From the NCBI RefSeq assembly GCF_000964225.1, contig NZ_BAMZ01000027.1:124001-188000 (forward strand): a stretch of DNA of 64,000 bases, written 5' to 3'. Origin of the DNA: Acetobacter syzygii. Lineage in GTDB: Bacteria > Pseudomonadota > Alphaproteobacteria > Acetobacterales > Acetobacteraceae. Shown piece after piece: positions 26,859-35,826 of this stretch. Below the pieces are notes generated by a model that made no database searches, was not told the origin of the DNA, and saw nothing but the letters and a program-made list of their open reading frames with translations. The stretch's first letter is position 1. Every line of letters begins with the position of its first letter. The position numbers and the translations under genes were made by a program.

Positions 26859-28151
26859 TCAGTTATTATTTAATGATGGTTTTTTGTAGGGAATTGTTAG
26901 GAATGCTGCTGCACAGAACATGAGGAGTGCTGTACCGAGTTCAGAGAGTGCAAAGCCACCTGTCTGAGTTGCCAGTTTTCCTACTATAATCGGGCAGACT
27001 ATTCCCGCAATCATACCGCAAGTGTTGATAGCCGCAAAATCGGTTGAGGATGGTGGATTGATCATAACTGATTTTGGTAAGGTCCAGAATACGACATACG
27101 CTCCATAAAGACTGGCAAGACCAATTGTAGAGCATGCTAAAACGCTGATCAGACTTTTGCTGTCATAAGCCAAAAAAATGAGAGCACTTGCAGCAATAAG
27201 GCAGAATACAGCGCATAGGTTTTTACGGATTGACAAGGCTGTGTCTGCTAGACGACCAGCTATTAACATAATGCATGTTGCAAATAGATAGGGAATGCTT
27301 GATAGGAAGCCAATGTGCATATTCGATTGGATATGGGTCGATTGTATAAAGTGTGGCAGCCAGAAACTGAAAATATCATTGCCACAAACAATAAAAATAA
27401 AAGGCACTGCCAGCATAAATAAGCTACGGATATGGATCATGCTAAAGGCGCTTGCGGAGTGTACAGTCTGTTCATTTGATAAGGAAAAACTGTTTTTTAA
27501 GAAGATTTTTTCCTCTGTATTTAACCAAGTAGCTTCTTGCGGTCCTGCAGGTAAAAAAAACAGAATCCAAATACCAAGGCAAACAGCGGGGAGGGATTCA
27601 ATCACAAACATCCAGCGCCAGCCACTGATACCCCATACATCATGCATGGTTGTTATAATAAAGCCGGACAAAATACCAACGAGTACCCCCGAAAGAGGAC
27701 CTGCTATCTGTTGTATGGAAATGGCACGTCCCATTTTTTCTGGAGGATACCATAAAGACAGTACATATAATGCAAGTGGTGAAAATCCAGCCTCAAAGAC
27801 GCCAAGCAAAAAGCGAAGGCCATAAAATTGGATTTTATCAGTGCAAAAAAACATAGCCATACCAACCAGCCCCCATAAAATCATAATACGGGAGAATGTT
27901 CGGGGAGCGCCAATTTTTTTAAATAACCACGCAGATGGGAGCTCAAATAAAACATATCCTAAATAAAATATACCAACGGCTACACCATAATCTGCTTCAG
28001 TCAGATGCAGGTCGGCATTCATGCTAAGGTGGGCAAAGGAAATGTTTGCACGATCAACACAGTTGATAACATATGCGAACGACAGAACTGCAAGCACACG
28101 ATGATCAATACGCCTGAAAACGCGTTTGGACAGCGTATTATTCTGCCGCAT
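26859..28151 (-). CDS. MFS transporter, anion:cation symporter (ACS) type
   Basis: A 430-residue twelve-helix carrier. The N-terminal segment YVINCVDRANISFAHLSM is the typical ACS-family (tartrate, phthalate, hexuronate) first-helix motif, and RFLLGVFEAGFSPLALYVLSLWYP is the conserved TM4 region. Such carriers bring organic anions in with protons. It follows the TonB receptor gene on the same strand with about 65 bp between them, so the pair would carry one ligand across the outer and inner membranes. The ligand is unknown; the surrounding enzymes suggest a modified amino acid. Confidence 0.85.
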   Translation of the reverse strand: MRQNNTLSKRVFRRIDHRVLAVLSFAYVINCVDRANISFAHLSMNADLHLTEADYGVAVGIFYLGYVLFELPSAWLFKKIGAPRTFSRIMILWGLVGMAMFFCTDKIQFYGLRFLLGVFEAGFSPLALYVLSLWYPPEKMGRAISIQQIAGPLSGVLVGILSGFIITTMHDVWGISGWRWMFVIESLPAVCLGIWILFFLPAGPQEATWLNTEEKIFLKNSFSLSNEQTVHSASAFSMIHIRSLFMLAVPFIFIVCGNDIFSFWLPHFIQSTHIQSNMHIGFLSSIPYLFATCIMLIAGRLADTALSIRKNLCAVFCLIAASALIFLAYDSKSLISVLACSTIGLASLYGAYVVFWTLPKSVMINPPSSTDFAAINTCGMIAGIVCPIIVGKLATQTGGFALSELGTALLMFCAAAFLTIPYKKPSLNNN

Positions 28152-28216
28152 GAGAAGTTATACTCCAATTGAAAAAATAAAAGAGAGCGCCTTGAGCAAG
28201 ACGCTCCCAGTTGTTT

Positions 28217-30496
28217 TTATAATCCGAACGAAAATCCACCTTCCAGCATAAGCCGAGGTTGGGGCGCAGTGTAAATAGTACTGCCAGAAATCCAAGCATC
28301 TTCAGCAAAACGGTTGGTAGGAAAGACAATCGCTGACATCCATACTCTCATGTTTGACAGTTTTTTGTCATTATACATGACGCGTGCGGAAAGCCTCTGA
28401 TATTGTGGGGCTGTGTAATTTCTGGCTTTATCCAGTGGCTGAGGCCCCACAAAATTATGGTCGAATGACATAATCAAAGCACGTCGATTGATTTTGTCCA
28501 CAGGAACGGTGGCATTCAGGCCATAAGAAGCGAGCCAGTCTGCTACGTTCGGAATATAGTTGTTGGTGCTGCTGTCTAAGCGGGCATGTACCCAGTTGTA
28601 ATTACCATGCAAATCTAGCTTGGCTCCATGATATTTAAAAAGAGTAATAGCAGCATCCGTATCAAAACCCCAACGGTAGGATTTGCCCATATTTTGTGTT
28701 TGAAGTGTAGCTTGGTTTACGCCGATTTCGTTCGAATCTATGGTTTTATAAGCACTACCTTGCACATGGGCACCCAACGGCAGGTAATCATAGCGGATAC
28801 CAGCTTCACCACTGGTGAGTACAGTAGGAGCTAATGATGGATTAACAGTAATATCGCTGTTGGCATCAGGTGATGTTACACTTTGCCCGTAATTGACAAA
28901 AATTGTTACGGGCTTGTAGGGGTTAATGGCAATAGCGGCTTTGACTGTTGGTGTTCCAACACTGGTGCTTAATCTCTGGCGACGTAAACCGCTTGTGGCA
29001 CTGTTATATTTGGTGTCATTAATGGAATAGAAAAAATGATCGTAGCGTGCGCCGCCGGTCATTTTAATCCATGGTAAAGGGCTGATGGATGTGGAGAGGT
29101 AGGTTGACAAGTTGTCTTCCATAAACCTGTTCATGTTCAGAAAGCTTGAGAAAAACTGACTGTTTTCTGCCGTGTAGGGTACCCCATCATAGCCGGGAAT
29201 ACGGAAATCTCTCGCCCAGTCGATATGATTGGTCAATCCTGTTTTAATGTCAAACAGGCCACCGTTTGGCAGGTGGAATTTCCAGTAAGGTTCAATGGCC
29301 GCTCCAACGGTGTAACGGTCATCCAGATATTCACGCTGTGGTGTAACGGTGCCGGGTAAGCCAAGTGTAATTTGGCGGATTAACCACGTTTTGTTGAAAA
29401 ATAATGTTGCGTCCAAAGTAAAGTTGTTATGAACATGTTCAAACTGAGCATTGAGGGTATATTGATTGTTGGCTCCTCGATCTTTGTTGTAACGAGGTGA
29501 ACGCTCTGAAATCAAACCTTGTTGGATGTAGCTTAGAGGAATGGACCCCGGTTGCCCGTAATCCGTCCAGTAGCCCTGTGCACTCATTTTAAAAGTATCT
29601 TCAGGGCTGATATTAACGACTACCTTGTTAAAGCTGTTTATGCGGCGGGTTATACCATTCTGGCGGTATCCTGCTTCGTACATCCCTTCCAATGCAGAAT
29701 AGAACGTAACATTACCCATGTGTTTGCTATACGTCCCGAGTACGCGGGCTTTGCCGTAAGAACCACCAGATGCGGAAATGCCAGTGGCTACATCATCCCT
29801 GGTTGTAAACAATGCGCTGCCAGCACTGGCAAAGTTGCCACCATAACGGACATCAAATGGCCCGGAAATAACTGTGACTCCACCAATCAATTCGGGAATA
29901 AGAGGGTTAAGGTCGTTGTAACCGTTCAGCACACCCGAATATACGTTGCGGATGGAACCATCAATGTATGTTGCAACATAGTTGCCGTCAGATTCAGTGG
30001 ACCAACCTCGGGCACCAATCCCCTGAGCAATGCCGCCGTCTTGAAAGTCAGCGACCTGAAAGCCAGGAATGGAACGCAATAAATCGGCGCTGACGTGTAC
30101 GGGTGTATTACGGATCTGTTCGTTATCAAGATGACTAACTACGGCAATATCGCTCAAAGGCGAGTTGGAGATGAGCATAGGTTTTACCGCAGAGCGAGGA
30201 CCATTGGCTGTTCTACCGCCAGAAACGAGTACTTCCTCCACTTCGTGCGATGTCAGCTTGTCCCCTGTATGGGCTTTATTAATCTGTTTTTTTGCCATGT
30301 TGGCTTTGCCAACTGCAGGTTTGGCCGATGGGTCATGCTGAGTGGTGCTGTTGTTCGTAGTCTGATGCGTGGTTCGGGAAAATGCATCGGGCGACAAACT
30401 GAAGGCCGAAACAACAACGCTTAGTTGGAGCAACGACTTCCGTGTAAGCCGGGACGGTAAAGGACGAGACATGAATGGATACTTGTCATGCAGCAT
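28217..30496 (-). CDS. TonB-dependent receptor
   Basis: A receptor of about 760 residues. A signal peptide (core LLQLSVVVSAFSLSPDAFS) is followed by a TonB-box region near EEVLVSGG, a plug domain (ADLLRSIPGFQVADF, then IGARGWSTESDGNYVATYIDG) and a 22-strand barrel ending in the required terminal aromatic pattern (GGFSFGL). The start at 30496 is chosen because GCAGGAG is 9 bases before it; an in-frame ATG at 30505 touches the SD. A copy of the AT-rich operator lies at 30588-30606. It is cotranscribed with the ACS-type carrier. The ligand is not identifiable from sequence. Confidence 0.88.
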   Translation of the reverse strand: MLHDKYPFMSRPLPSRLTRKSLLQLSVVVSAFSLSPDAFSRTTHQTTNNSTTQHDPSAKPAVGKANMAKKQINKAHTGDKLTSHEVEEVLVSGGRTANGPRSAVKPMLISNSPLSDIAVVSHLDNEQIRNTPVHVSADLLRSIPGFQVADFQDGGIAQGIGARGWSTESDGNYVATYIDGSIRNVYSGVLNGYNDLNPLIPELIGGVTVISGPFDVRYGGNFASAGSALFTTRDDVATGISASGGSYGKARVLGTYSKHMGNVTFYSALEGMYEAGYRQNGITRRINSFNKVVVNISPEDTFKMSAQGYWTDYGQPGSIPLSYIQQGLISERSPRYNKDRGANNQYTLNAQFEHVHNNFTLDATLFFNKTWLIRQITLGLPGTVTPQREYLDDRYTVGAAIEPYWKFHLPNGGLFDIKTGLTNHIDWARDFRIPGYDGVPYTAENSQFFSSFLNMNRFMEDNLSTYLSTSISPLPWIKMTGGARYDHFFYSINDTKYNSATSGLRRQRLSTSVGTPTVKAAIAINPYKPVTIFVNYGQSVTSPDANSDITVNPSLAPTVLTSGEAGIRYDYLPLGAHVQGSAYKTIDSNEIGVNQATLQTQNMGKSYRWGFDTDAAITLFKYHGAKLDLHGNYNWVHARLDSSTNNYIPNVADWLASYGLNATVPVDKINRRALIMSFDHNFVGPQPLDKARNYTAPQYQRLSARVMYNDKKLSNMRVWMSAIVFPTNRFAEDAWISGSTIYTAPQPRLMLEGGFSFGL

Positions 30497-30587
30497 ATCG
30501 GGCATCTCCTGCGGTGTGGCGTCAGTTACTCAAGAACATTAAGTACGAAAAAACTAAGTTGATTATGTTGGATACGATTCCTGTCGT

Positions 30588-30606
30588 ATGATATATGATG
30601 TATCAT
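30588..30606 (-). promoter_or_regulatory. AT-rich palindromic operator (site 3)
   Basis: ATGATATAT-G-ATGTATCAT is the same odd palindrome as site 1 with one mismatch. It lies about 92 bases upstream of the TonB receptor start on the minus strand. Confidence 0.6.
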
Positions 30607-30844
30607 CGTAAAATGCAAAAAAATATGAATGATTGAAATTTCCTTCACAAACAGAAAATTCCAGTTTGTTTTGTGGAAGGAAAATTATGGATATTTTGGA
30701 AAATAACAAAAATGTAAAATAAAAAGGAGGAATAATTTAGAGCATGAATTACACTATTTATCATAGTATTTCTCTAATTGTTGATTAAGGGAGGATTCCT
30801 CAAGTTCAACAGATAATACGCCACAAAGAGATGTGGGGCTATCT

Positions 30845-30859
30845 GATATATCATATATC
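30845..30859 (+). promoter_or_regulatory. AT-rich palindromic operator (site 4)
   Basis: GATATAT-C-ATATATC is a perfect 7-1-7 palindrome sharing the core of sites 1-3. It is about 430 bases before the SDR gene and may serve the rightward SDR/TonB/M20/MFS unit. Confidence 0.5.
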
Positions 30860-31287
30860 TTTATCTTGAATTGAGTCAATATCGAAATGAAATTCCTAAA
30901 AATGCTGATGCATGACGAATGCGAAAGATAAGTAAATATTAAATGAGATATTTATTTAAATTACATAATAAATAATTTTGGGGGAATTAGTCATTTTAAT
31001 TAAATTTATTGCATATAAGTAATATTATTTATACATAATTGAGATGCATTTAAAGTATCTATGTCGGGAGTAGAGATTGGGCTTATGCTGCTTATATACC
31101 ACATTGCTGCGAACTTTGTTTTTATTTTTTGGTAAAGATTCTCATCCAAGAGTGTTTTTAGTAGATGGAGTAATCCTGCATCTATATCACTAAATAAAAT
31201 AGTTATAATTGAGGCGGCCATCAAAAGCTGGTTGACATATGCTGCACAAAACAGTCAAAATATATAGTGAAAAAAGGAAACAACATA
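30860..31287. other. A+T-rich non-coding region
   Basis: No convincing gene. A 72-codon minus-strand frame at 31006-31224 has no family signature and no clear ribosome site. The high A+T content continues into the following genes. Confidence 0.5.
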
Positions 31288-32004
31288 ATGAATTCGTTAA
31301 ATATAAACTACGTTCAACATGCCGAACTTCCCGTCGCGGTGGTTACGGGAGGAACAAGTGGGATTGGTCTTGCTATCGTTCATGAATTGGCAGCAGATCA
31401 TCTTGTTTATGCGATAGGGAGAAATGATAAAAAAATTAAGGACTTGGAAAATAAAACCAATATTATTCCAATAAAACTCGATCTTCTTGATAAAAAAGGA
31501 AGAGAAAATTTTTTTAGAAATATAAATAAAATAAATGTTTTGGTGCACTCTGCTGCAAATTTAGAGAAAATATCTATTGAAAATAGTGATTATGATTTGT
31601 GGCAGAAGGTTTTTAATATAAATGTGTTTGTACCAGCTGAAGTGACTAGGTTGTCTTTGCATAAACTTAGAGAGCATTTAGGGCGGGTGATCTTTATTAA
31701 TTCAGGTGCCGGCCAGCGCGGTATTGCTGGGCATACAGTTTATGTTGCTTCCAAATTTGCCTTACGCGGCATTGCAGACTCTTTGCGATTGGAAGAAGCT
31801 GCGGCAGGAATAAGAGTGGCAACTATTTATCCTGGACCAACAAAAAATATAAATAAAAAAGAATACAAGGATAAAAAATTAAAATGGCGCGAGAGTGAAG
31901 CTAGGGACCATGCAAAAGCTGTAAGAATTATTGTTGATATTGGTGATAATACTCAGATATCGGAAATATCAGTCCGACCGAGAATTGATTATGATGTAGA
32001 GTAA
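31288..32004 (+). CDS. Short-chain dehydrogenase/reductase (SDR)
   Basis: A classical SDR of about 238 residues. It shows the nucleotide-binding motif TGGTSGIG, an NVLVHSAA element in place of NNAG, a catalytic Ser in INSGAG, and YVASK as the Tyr-x3-Lys pair. Start 31288 is preferred (GGAAA about 9 bases upstream) over an ATG-less extension to 31267. It is the first gene of an A+T-rich rightward unit with a TonB receptor, an M20D amidohydrolase and an MFS carrier, and codon use is visibly rich in AAA and ATA compared with flanking genes. It would oxidise or reduce a hydroxyl/keto group on the imported compound; substrate unknown. Confidence 0.85.
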   Translation: MNSLNINYVQHAELPVAVVTGGTSGIGLAIVHELAADHLVYAIGRNDKKIKDLENKTNIIPIKLDLLDKKGRENFFRNINKINVLVHSAANLEKISIENSDYDLWQKVFNINVFVPAEVTRLSLHKLREHLGRVIFINSGAGQRGIAGHTVYVASKFALRGIADSLRLEEAAAGIRVATIYPGPTKNINKKEYKDKKLKWRESEARDHAKAVRIIVDIGDNTQISEISVRPRIDYDVE

Positions 32005-32148
32005 TTAATGTTATGTGAACATACATTATAGAATTATATACTCTTTATGCAAATTAAACGACGTAAAATAGTTAAATATAAAATTAGCATTGCGAATCGT
32101 ATAAAAAATAATATACTAAAATTAAAGATTAAAATCATGGGGCTTGGT

Positions 32149-34623
32149 ATGTTAAAATCAGGGTGGATCGAGAGGCGGGCAGTCCTTTTTTCGGGGGAAA
32201 AAAGGCGCGCTACCTCATATATCAATACGTTATCATTAGTGGTTTATGGTGTTGCGGGTTTAACCGTTGCGCGCGAAGAAGGCTATGCAAGAAGCAATGC
32301 AGCTCAGGTAGGAGCGTGGAGCAATAATGCGGCATCAGTGCATGGTAAGAAGAAATTAAAGAAAATAGAGGTCAAAAATACTGCGTACCAATCTGCGCAT
32401 AGTGAAGATATAGATGTAAAAAGTCGTCGAGCTGCTTTTAATTTCACGCGAGAACAGCATGAGGCGAATTCTGACACTCATATCAGTGCAGAAAGATTAA
32501 AGCAGCAGGGGGTGGTCAGTATTTTCAATCTGCAAAATCTTGCCCCTAACCTGAGTATTCAGCAAAGTAATGGTACTTCTACTGTTGACTTTAATATTCG
32601 TGGCATAGGTATGCGCGATATTACAAACAATAATACCCAATCTGTTATGACTTACATAGATGGGGTGGCTTATCCATTTTCATCTATGATAACAGGACAA
32701 CTATTTGACGTTTCCGCAGTAAGTATCAAACCTGGTCCAGTTGGTTTTGAACATGGTCAGGCAGATACCGGGGGGGAAGTTAATATTGTTACCAATGACC
32801 CGACAGATAAATTACATGGTGGATTATCGGAAGATATAGCAAGTTACGCTCGTAGCCGCACAGACGCTTATATTTCTGGACCTATTACTGAAAATCTTGG
32901 CTTTCGGATTGCTGCGCAAACCTTGCAGGGCGGCGGATGGCAATACAGTCCATCACACAATACAAACTTGGGTGACGCTGATACGGGAGCTGTTAGAGGT
33001 AAACTCAAATGGAATCCGGATTCAAAGACGGAAATCAAGTTGACTGCCCAGTGGGTGCAAGACCGATCGGAAAATATTAATGGTGTAACAACAGTTAACT
33101 CTTTGCCATCGCGTCCTGGTAATCTTGTTAGCCTTAACGGGAGTAGCCCCGCAGGGAGTTATGTGCTGCCGTATAGGCAAACAGAATGGAGTATGGATCC
33201 AGCATTTGCAAACCTTATAGGCCGCAATGCTAACCTAAAACCGAGTGAACGAAACGTTTTGTGGGGTTTTAACCTGCGTTTTGTAAGAGATTTGAATTTT
33301 GCAAAACTTGAAACCATCAGTGCGTACGAAACAGAGCATCGTGGTGAGTTTATAGATGAAGATGCGACCATCTGGCGTACAGGTGATGAATATCGAACTA
33401 TAAGTACAAATTCGTTTAGTCAGGAAATTAAATTATATGGTAATAGTTTGCATGACCGCCTGAAGTGGATTGTGGGCGCTTATTATAATAGGGTTCAATC
33501 AAAACAGAATGAATTTCTGGATTTTACTGATTATACACCAGCACGCGGGTATCTATCACAAACAAAATTTAACGATGATCAACAGACATTTTCGCAATAT
33601 GCACATCTATCTTATCAGTTGCCGCGTCATGTAACACTATTTGGTGGTATTAGCCACGAGGCTGATGATCGGCAATTGTATAACCTTCATACCATTCATT
33701 ATGCATCAAGTAATTTATGCTCCGCTACCAAGCTGTGCCAAGCACAAACGCAGGATCTAGGTTTTGCAGCATCTGGTGCGGCATCTAACCAGTTTTCTGG
33801 AGAAATTGGTGTTCAATGGCAGCCGGTCCAAAATTTTATGTATTATTTTAAAGTTAGTAAAGGGTTTAAACCTGGTGCTCTTACTGCCAACAATACTGTT
33901 GTTCAGGAACAGCTTGTGCCGACTAAGCCAGAAACAGTACTGGCATATGAAACAGGATTTAAGTCTGACATTATAAAAAATAAAGTAAGGTTGAATGCCG
34001 CTGCTTTTTACTATGATTACCGGGGGCAGGAACTTGCATCTCCAATTGTTCTTCCTCAGTACGGGACAATTGGAAAATATATTAACATTCCACATTCAGA
34101 GATATGGGGAATTGAGGCAACTCTAGAGCTACATCCGTTTAAAAACCTGTTTATTAGTCAAAATATTGGTTATCAGAGAGGTAATTATATCCGGTTTGAA
34201 GCAACAGATCTTCCCGCAGTAAATGCACATTATAAAAATACCGGACAATGGGCTCAGATTAATACAAATTACGCTAATGAAGATATGGGAAACCCAAAGT
34301 TAACACTGAATGGTTTTGCTAACTATCGTGTTAATGCATTTCGTTATTATCAATGGGAAACAGGTTTGGATTGGCAATATAGAAGCACGCAGGCAACAAG
34401 CGTGGGCGGTTTGAACACATATGGTTATCATTTGCCTCCGTATTTTACGCTTGGTGCGCATATGTCCTTCAGGCCTAATAGTGGGAAATGGAATGTAACG
34501 GTTTATGGAAGTAACCTTGCTAATAGAAAGTATTATACAGCAGGTGGATCAGTAACTGTTTCACAATATTGGTTGCCAGCCCCACCCAGATTTATAGGTG
34601 CTCGTGTTGGTTTTGATTTGTAA
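32149..34623 (+). CDS. TonB-dependent receptor (A+T-rich cluster)
   Basis: A receptor of about 824 residues. The chosen start at 32149 has GGGG six bases upstream and puts a signal-like hydrophobic segment (INTLSLVVYGVAGLTVA) near residue 30; in-frame ATGs at 32047 and 32137 are alternatives. The plug contains FNLQNLAPNLSIQQ and FNIRGIGMRD, followed by DGVAYP, a pattern of the iron-complex/cobalamin-like receptor family that in sphingomonads takes up varied organic compounds. The barrel ends GARVGFDL. It lies 144 bp after the SDR and 16 bp before the M20D gene, so it is cotranscribed with both. The ligand is probably what the M20D enzyme cleaves. Confidence 0.88.
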   Translation: MLKSGWIERRAVLFSGEKRRATSYINTLSLVVYGVAGLTVAREEGYARSNAAQVGAWSNNAASVHGKKKLKKIEVKNTAYQSAHSEDIDVKSRRAAFNFTREQHEANSDTHISAERLKQQGVVSIFNLQNLAPNLSIQQSNGTSTVDFNIRGIGMRDITNNNTQSVMTYIDGVAYPFSSMITGQLFDVSAVSIKPGPVGFEHGQADTGGEVNIVTNDPTDKLHGGLSEDIASYARSRTDAYISGPITENLGFRIAAQTLQGGGWQYSPSHNTNLGDADTGAVRGKLKWNPDSKTEIKLTAQWVQDRSENINGVTTVNSLPSRPGNLVSLNGSSPAGSYVLPYRQTEWSMDPAFANLIGRNANLKPSERNVLWGFNLRFVRDLNFAKLETISAYETEHRGEFIDEDATIWRTGDEYRTISTNSFSQEIKLYGNSLHDRLKWIVGAYYNRVQSKQNEFLDFTDYTPARGYLSQTKFNDDQQTFSQYAHLSYQLPRHVTLFGGISHEADDRQLYNLHTIHYASSNLCSATKLCQAQTQDLGFAASGAASNQFSGEIGVQWQPVQNFMYYFKVSKGFKPGALTANNTVVQEQLVPTKPETVLAYETGFKSDIIKNKVRLNAAAFYYDYRGQELASPIVLPQYGTIGKYINIPHSEIWGIEATLELHPFKNLFISQNIGYQRGNYIRFEATDLPAVNAHYKNTGQWAQINTNYANEDMGNPKLTLNGFANYRVNAFRYYQWETGLDWQYRSTQATSVGGLNTYGYHLPPYFTLGAHMSFRPNSGKWNVTVYGSNLANRKYYTAGGSVTVSQYWLPAPPRFIGARVGFDL

Positions 34624-34639
34624 GGAATGTGAGTAAAAA

Positions 34640-35797
34640 ATGAATATTATACAAAATATCAGAAAATTTCATGAAGATTTGACAGCATTTCGCCAGGATC
34701 TTCACGCTCATCCTGAGTTGGGTTTGGAGGAATACCGTACAGCAGGACTGGTTGCGCAAAAATTGCGGTCTTTCGGTATAGAAGTGCATGAAGGAGTAGG
34801 GAAAACTGGAGTTGTTGGTGTTCTGCGTGCGGGTTCAGGGCATAGAAAAATTGGCTTAAGAGCTGACATGGATGCCCTACCTATGCAGGAGGAAAACGAC
34901 CTTCCGTATAAGAGTACTATTGCTCATAAAATGCATGCCTGTGGCCATGATGGGCATACCACCATGCTACTTGGAGCTGCGCAGTATCTTGCACAAACAA
35001 GGAAGTTTAATGGAACTGTGCATTTTATTTTCCAACCTGGCGAGGAAGGAGCCGGGGGTGCGCAGGCAATGTTGCAAGATGATCTTTTTACCCGTTTCCC
35101 CTGTGATGCCATTTTTGGGATGCACAACTCACCTGAACTGGAGATAGGTGAGTTTCGGATCAATCATGGACCTATTATGGCCGGTGGTGCTTTTTTTGAT
35201 ATAGCGATAACCGGATTAGGAGCGCATGCTTCTCGTCCTGAAACTGGTATTGATCCTATTGTTGTTGGCGCTCAAGTTGTTTTGGCATTGCAAACTATCC
35301 TTTCAAGAAATATTACGGCTTTCGAAAGTGCTTCTCTTAGCGTAACACGAGTGGAGTCATCTAGTTCTGCGTATAATGTTATTCCACATCATGTTGTTTT
35401 GGGTGGTACAGTAAGATGCTTTAGTAATGATATAATGGAATTCATAAAAAAGCGTGTGACAGAAATTTCCCAGGGTATTGCAAGCTCCCACGGTGCTGAA
35501 GCTAAGGTGGATTTTAAAGTTATTTTTGTTCCAACAGTTAACAATAAAGAAAAATCTGATTTTTTTTCTGAAACAGCAAAGATTTTGTTGGGAGAAAAAA
35601 ATGTTAAAACAAACGCAAAAAAACTTATGGGATCAGAAGATTTTGGTTTTATGCTTGAGCATATAGAGGGAGCTTATGGCATGATTGGAAATGGCAAAGG
35701 ATTTTCACCACATCATCCTAATTATAATTTTAATGATGAAGCAATTCCATATGGTGCGGCTCTTTATGCAAAATTAGTAGAAAATTTCCTGACATAA
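34640..35797 (+). CDS. M20D-family amidohydrolase (N-acyl-amino-acid hydrolase type)
   Basis: A 385-residue hippurate-hydrolase/IAA-amino-acid-hydrolase-type enzyme with every expected active-site element: LRADMDALPMQE, HACGHDGHT (Cys and His metal ligands), QPGEEG (catalytic Glu and ligand), GMHN, GSEDFGFM, and the last His in HHPNYNFNDEAI. It should remove an acyl group from an amino acid in the cytoplasm. Unlike the M20 gene at 24.4 kb, its metal site is intact. It is flanked by a TonB receptor and an MFS carrier in the same unit, giving import followed by deacylation. Confidence 0.9.
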   Translation: MNIIQNIRKFHEDLTAFRQDLHAHPELGLEEYRTAGLVAQKLRSFGIEVHEGVGKTGVVGVLRAGSGHRKIGLRADMDALPMQEENDLPYKSTIAHKMHACGHDGHTTMLLGAAQYLAQTRKFNGTVHFIFQPGEEGAGGAQAMLQDDLFTRFPCDAIFGMHNSPELEIGEFRINHGPIMAGGAFFDIAITGLGAHASRPETGIDPIVVGAQVVLALQTILSRNITAFESASLSVTRVESSSSAYNVIPHHVVLGGTVRCFSNDIMEFIKKRVTEISQGIASSHGAEAKVDFKVIFVPTVNNKEKSDFFSETAKILLGEKNVKTNAKKLMGSEDFGFMLEHIEGAYGMIGNGKGFSPHHPNYNFNDEAIPYGAALYAKLVENFLT

Positions 35798-35826
35798 AAG
35801 AATTTTTTAAGTTTTTGAGGTTTGTA

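Noticed and set aside
31006..31224. 72-codon minus-strand frame upstream of the SDR gene
   Set aside because: No signature, no good ribosome site, and very A+T-rich sequence where random frames are common on both strands.
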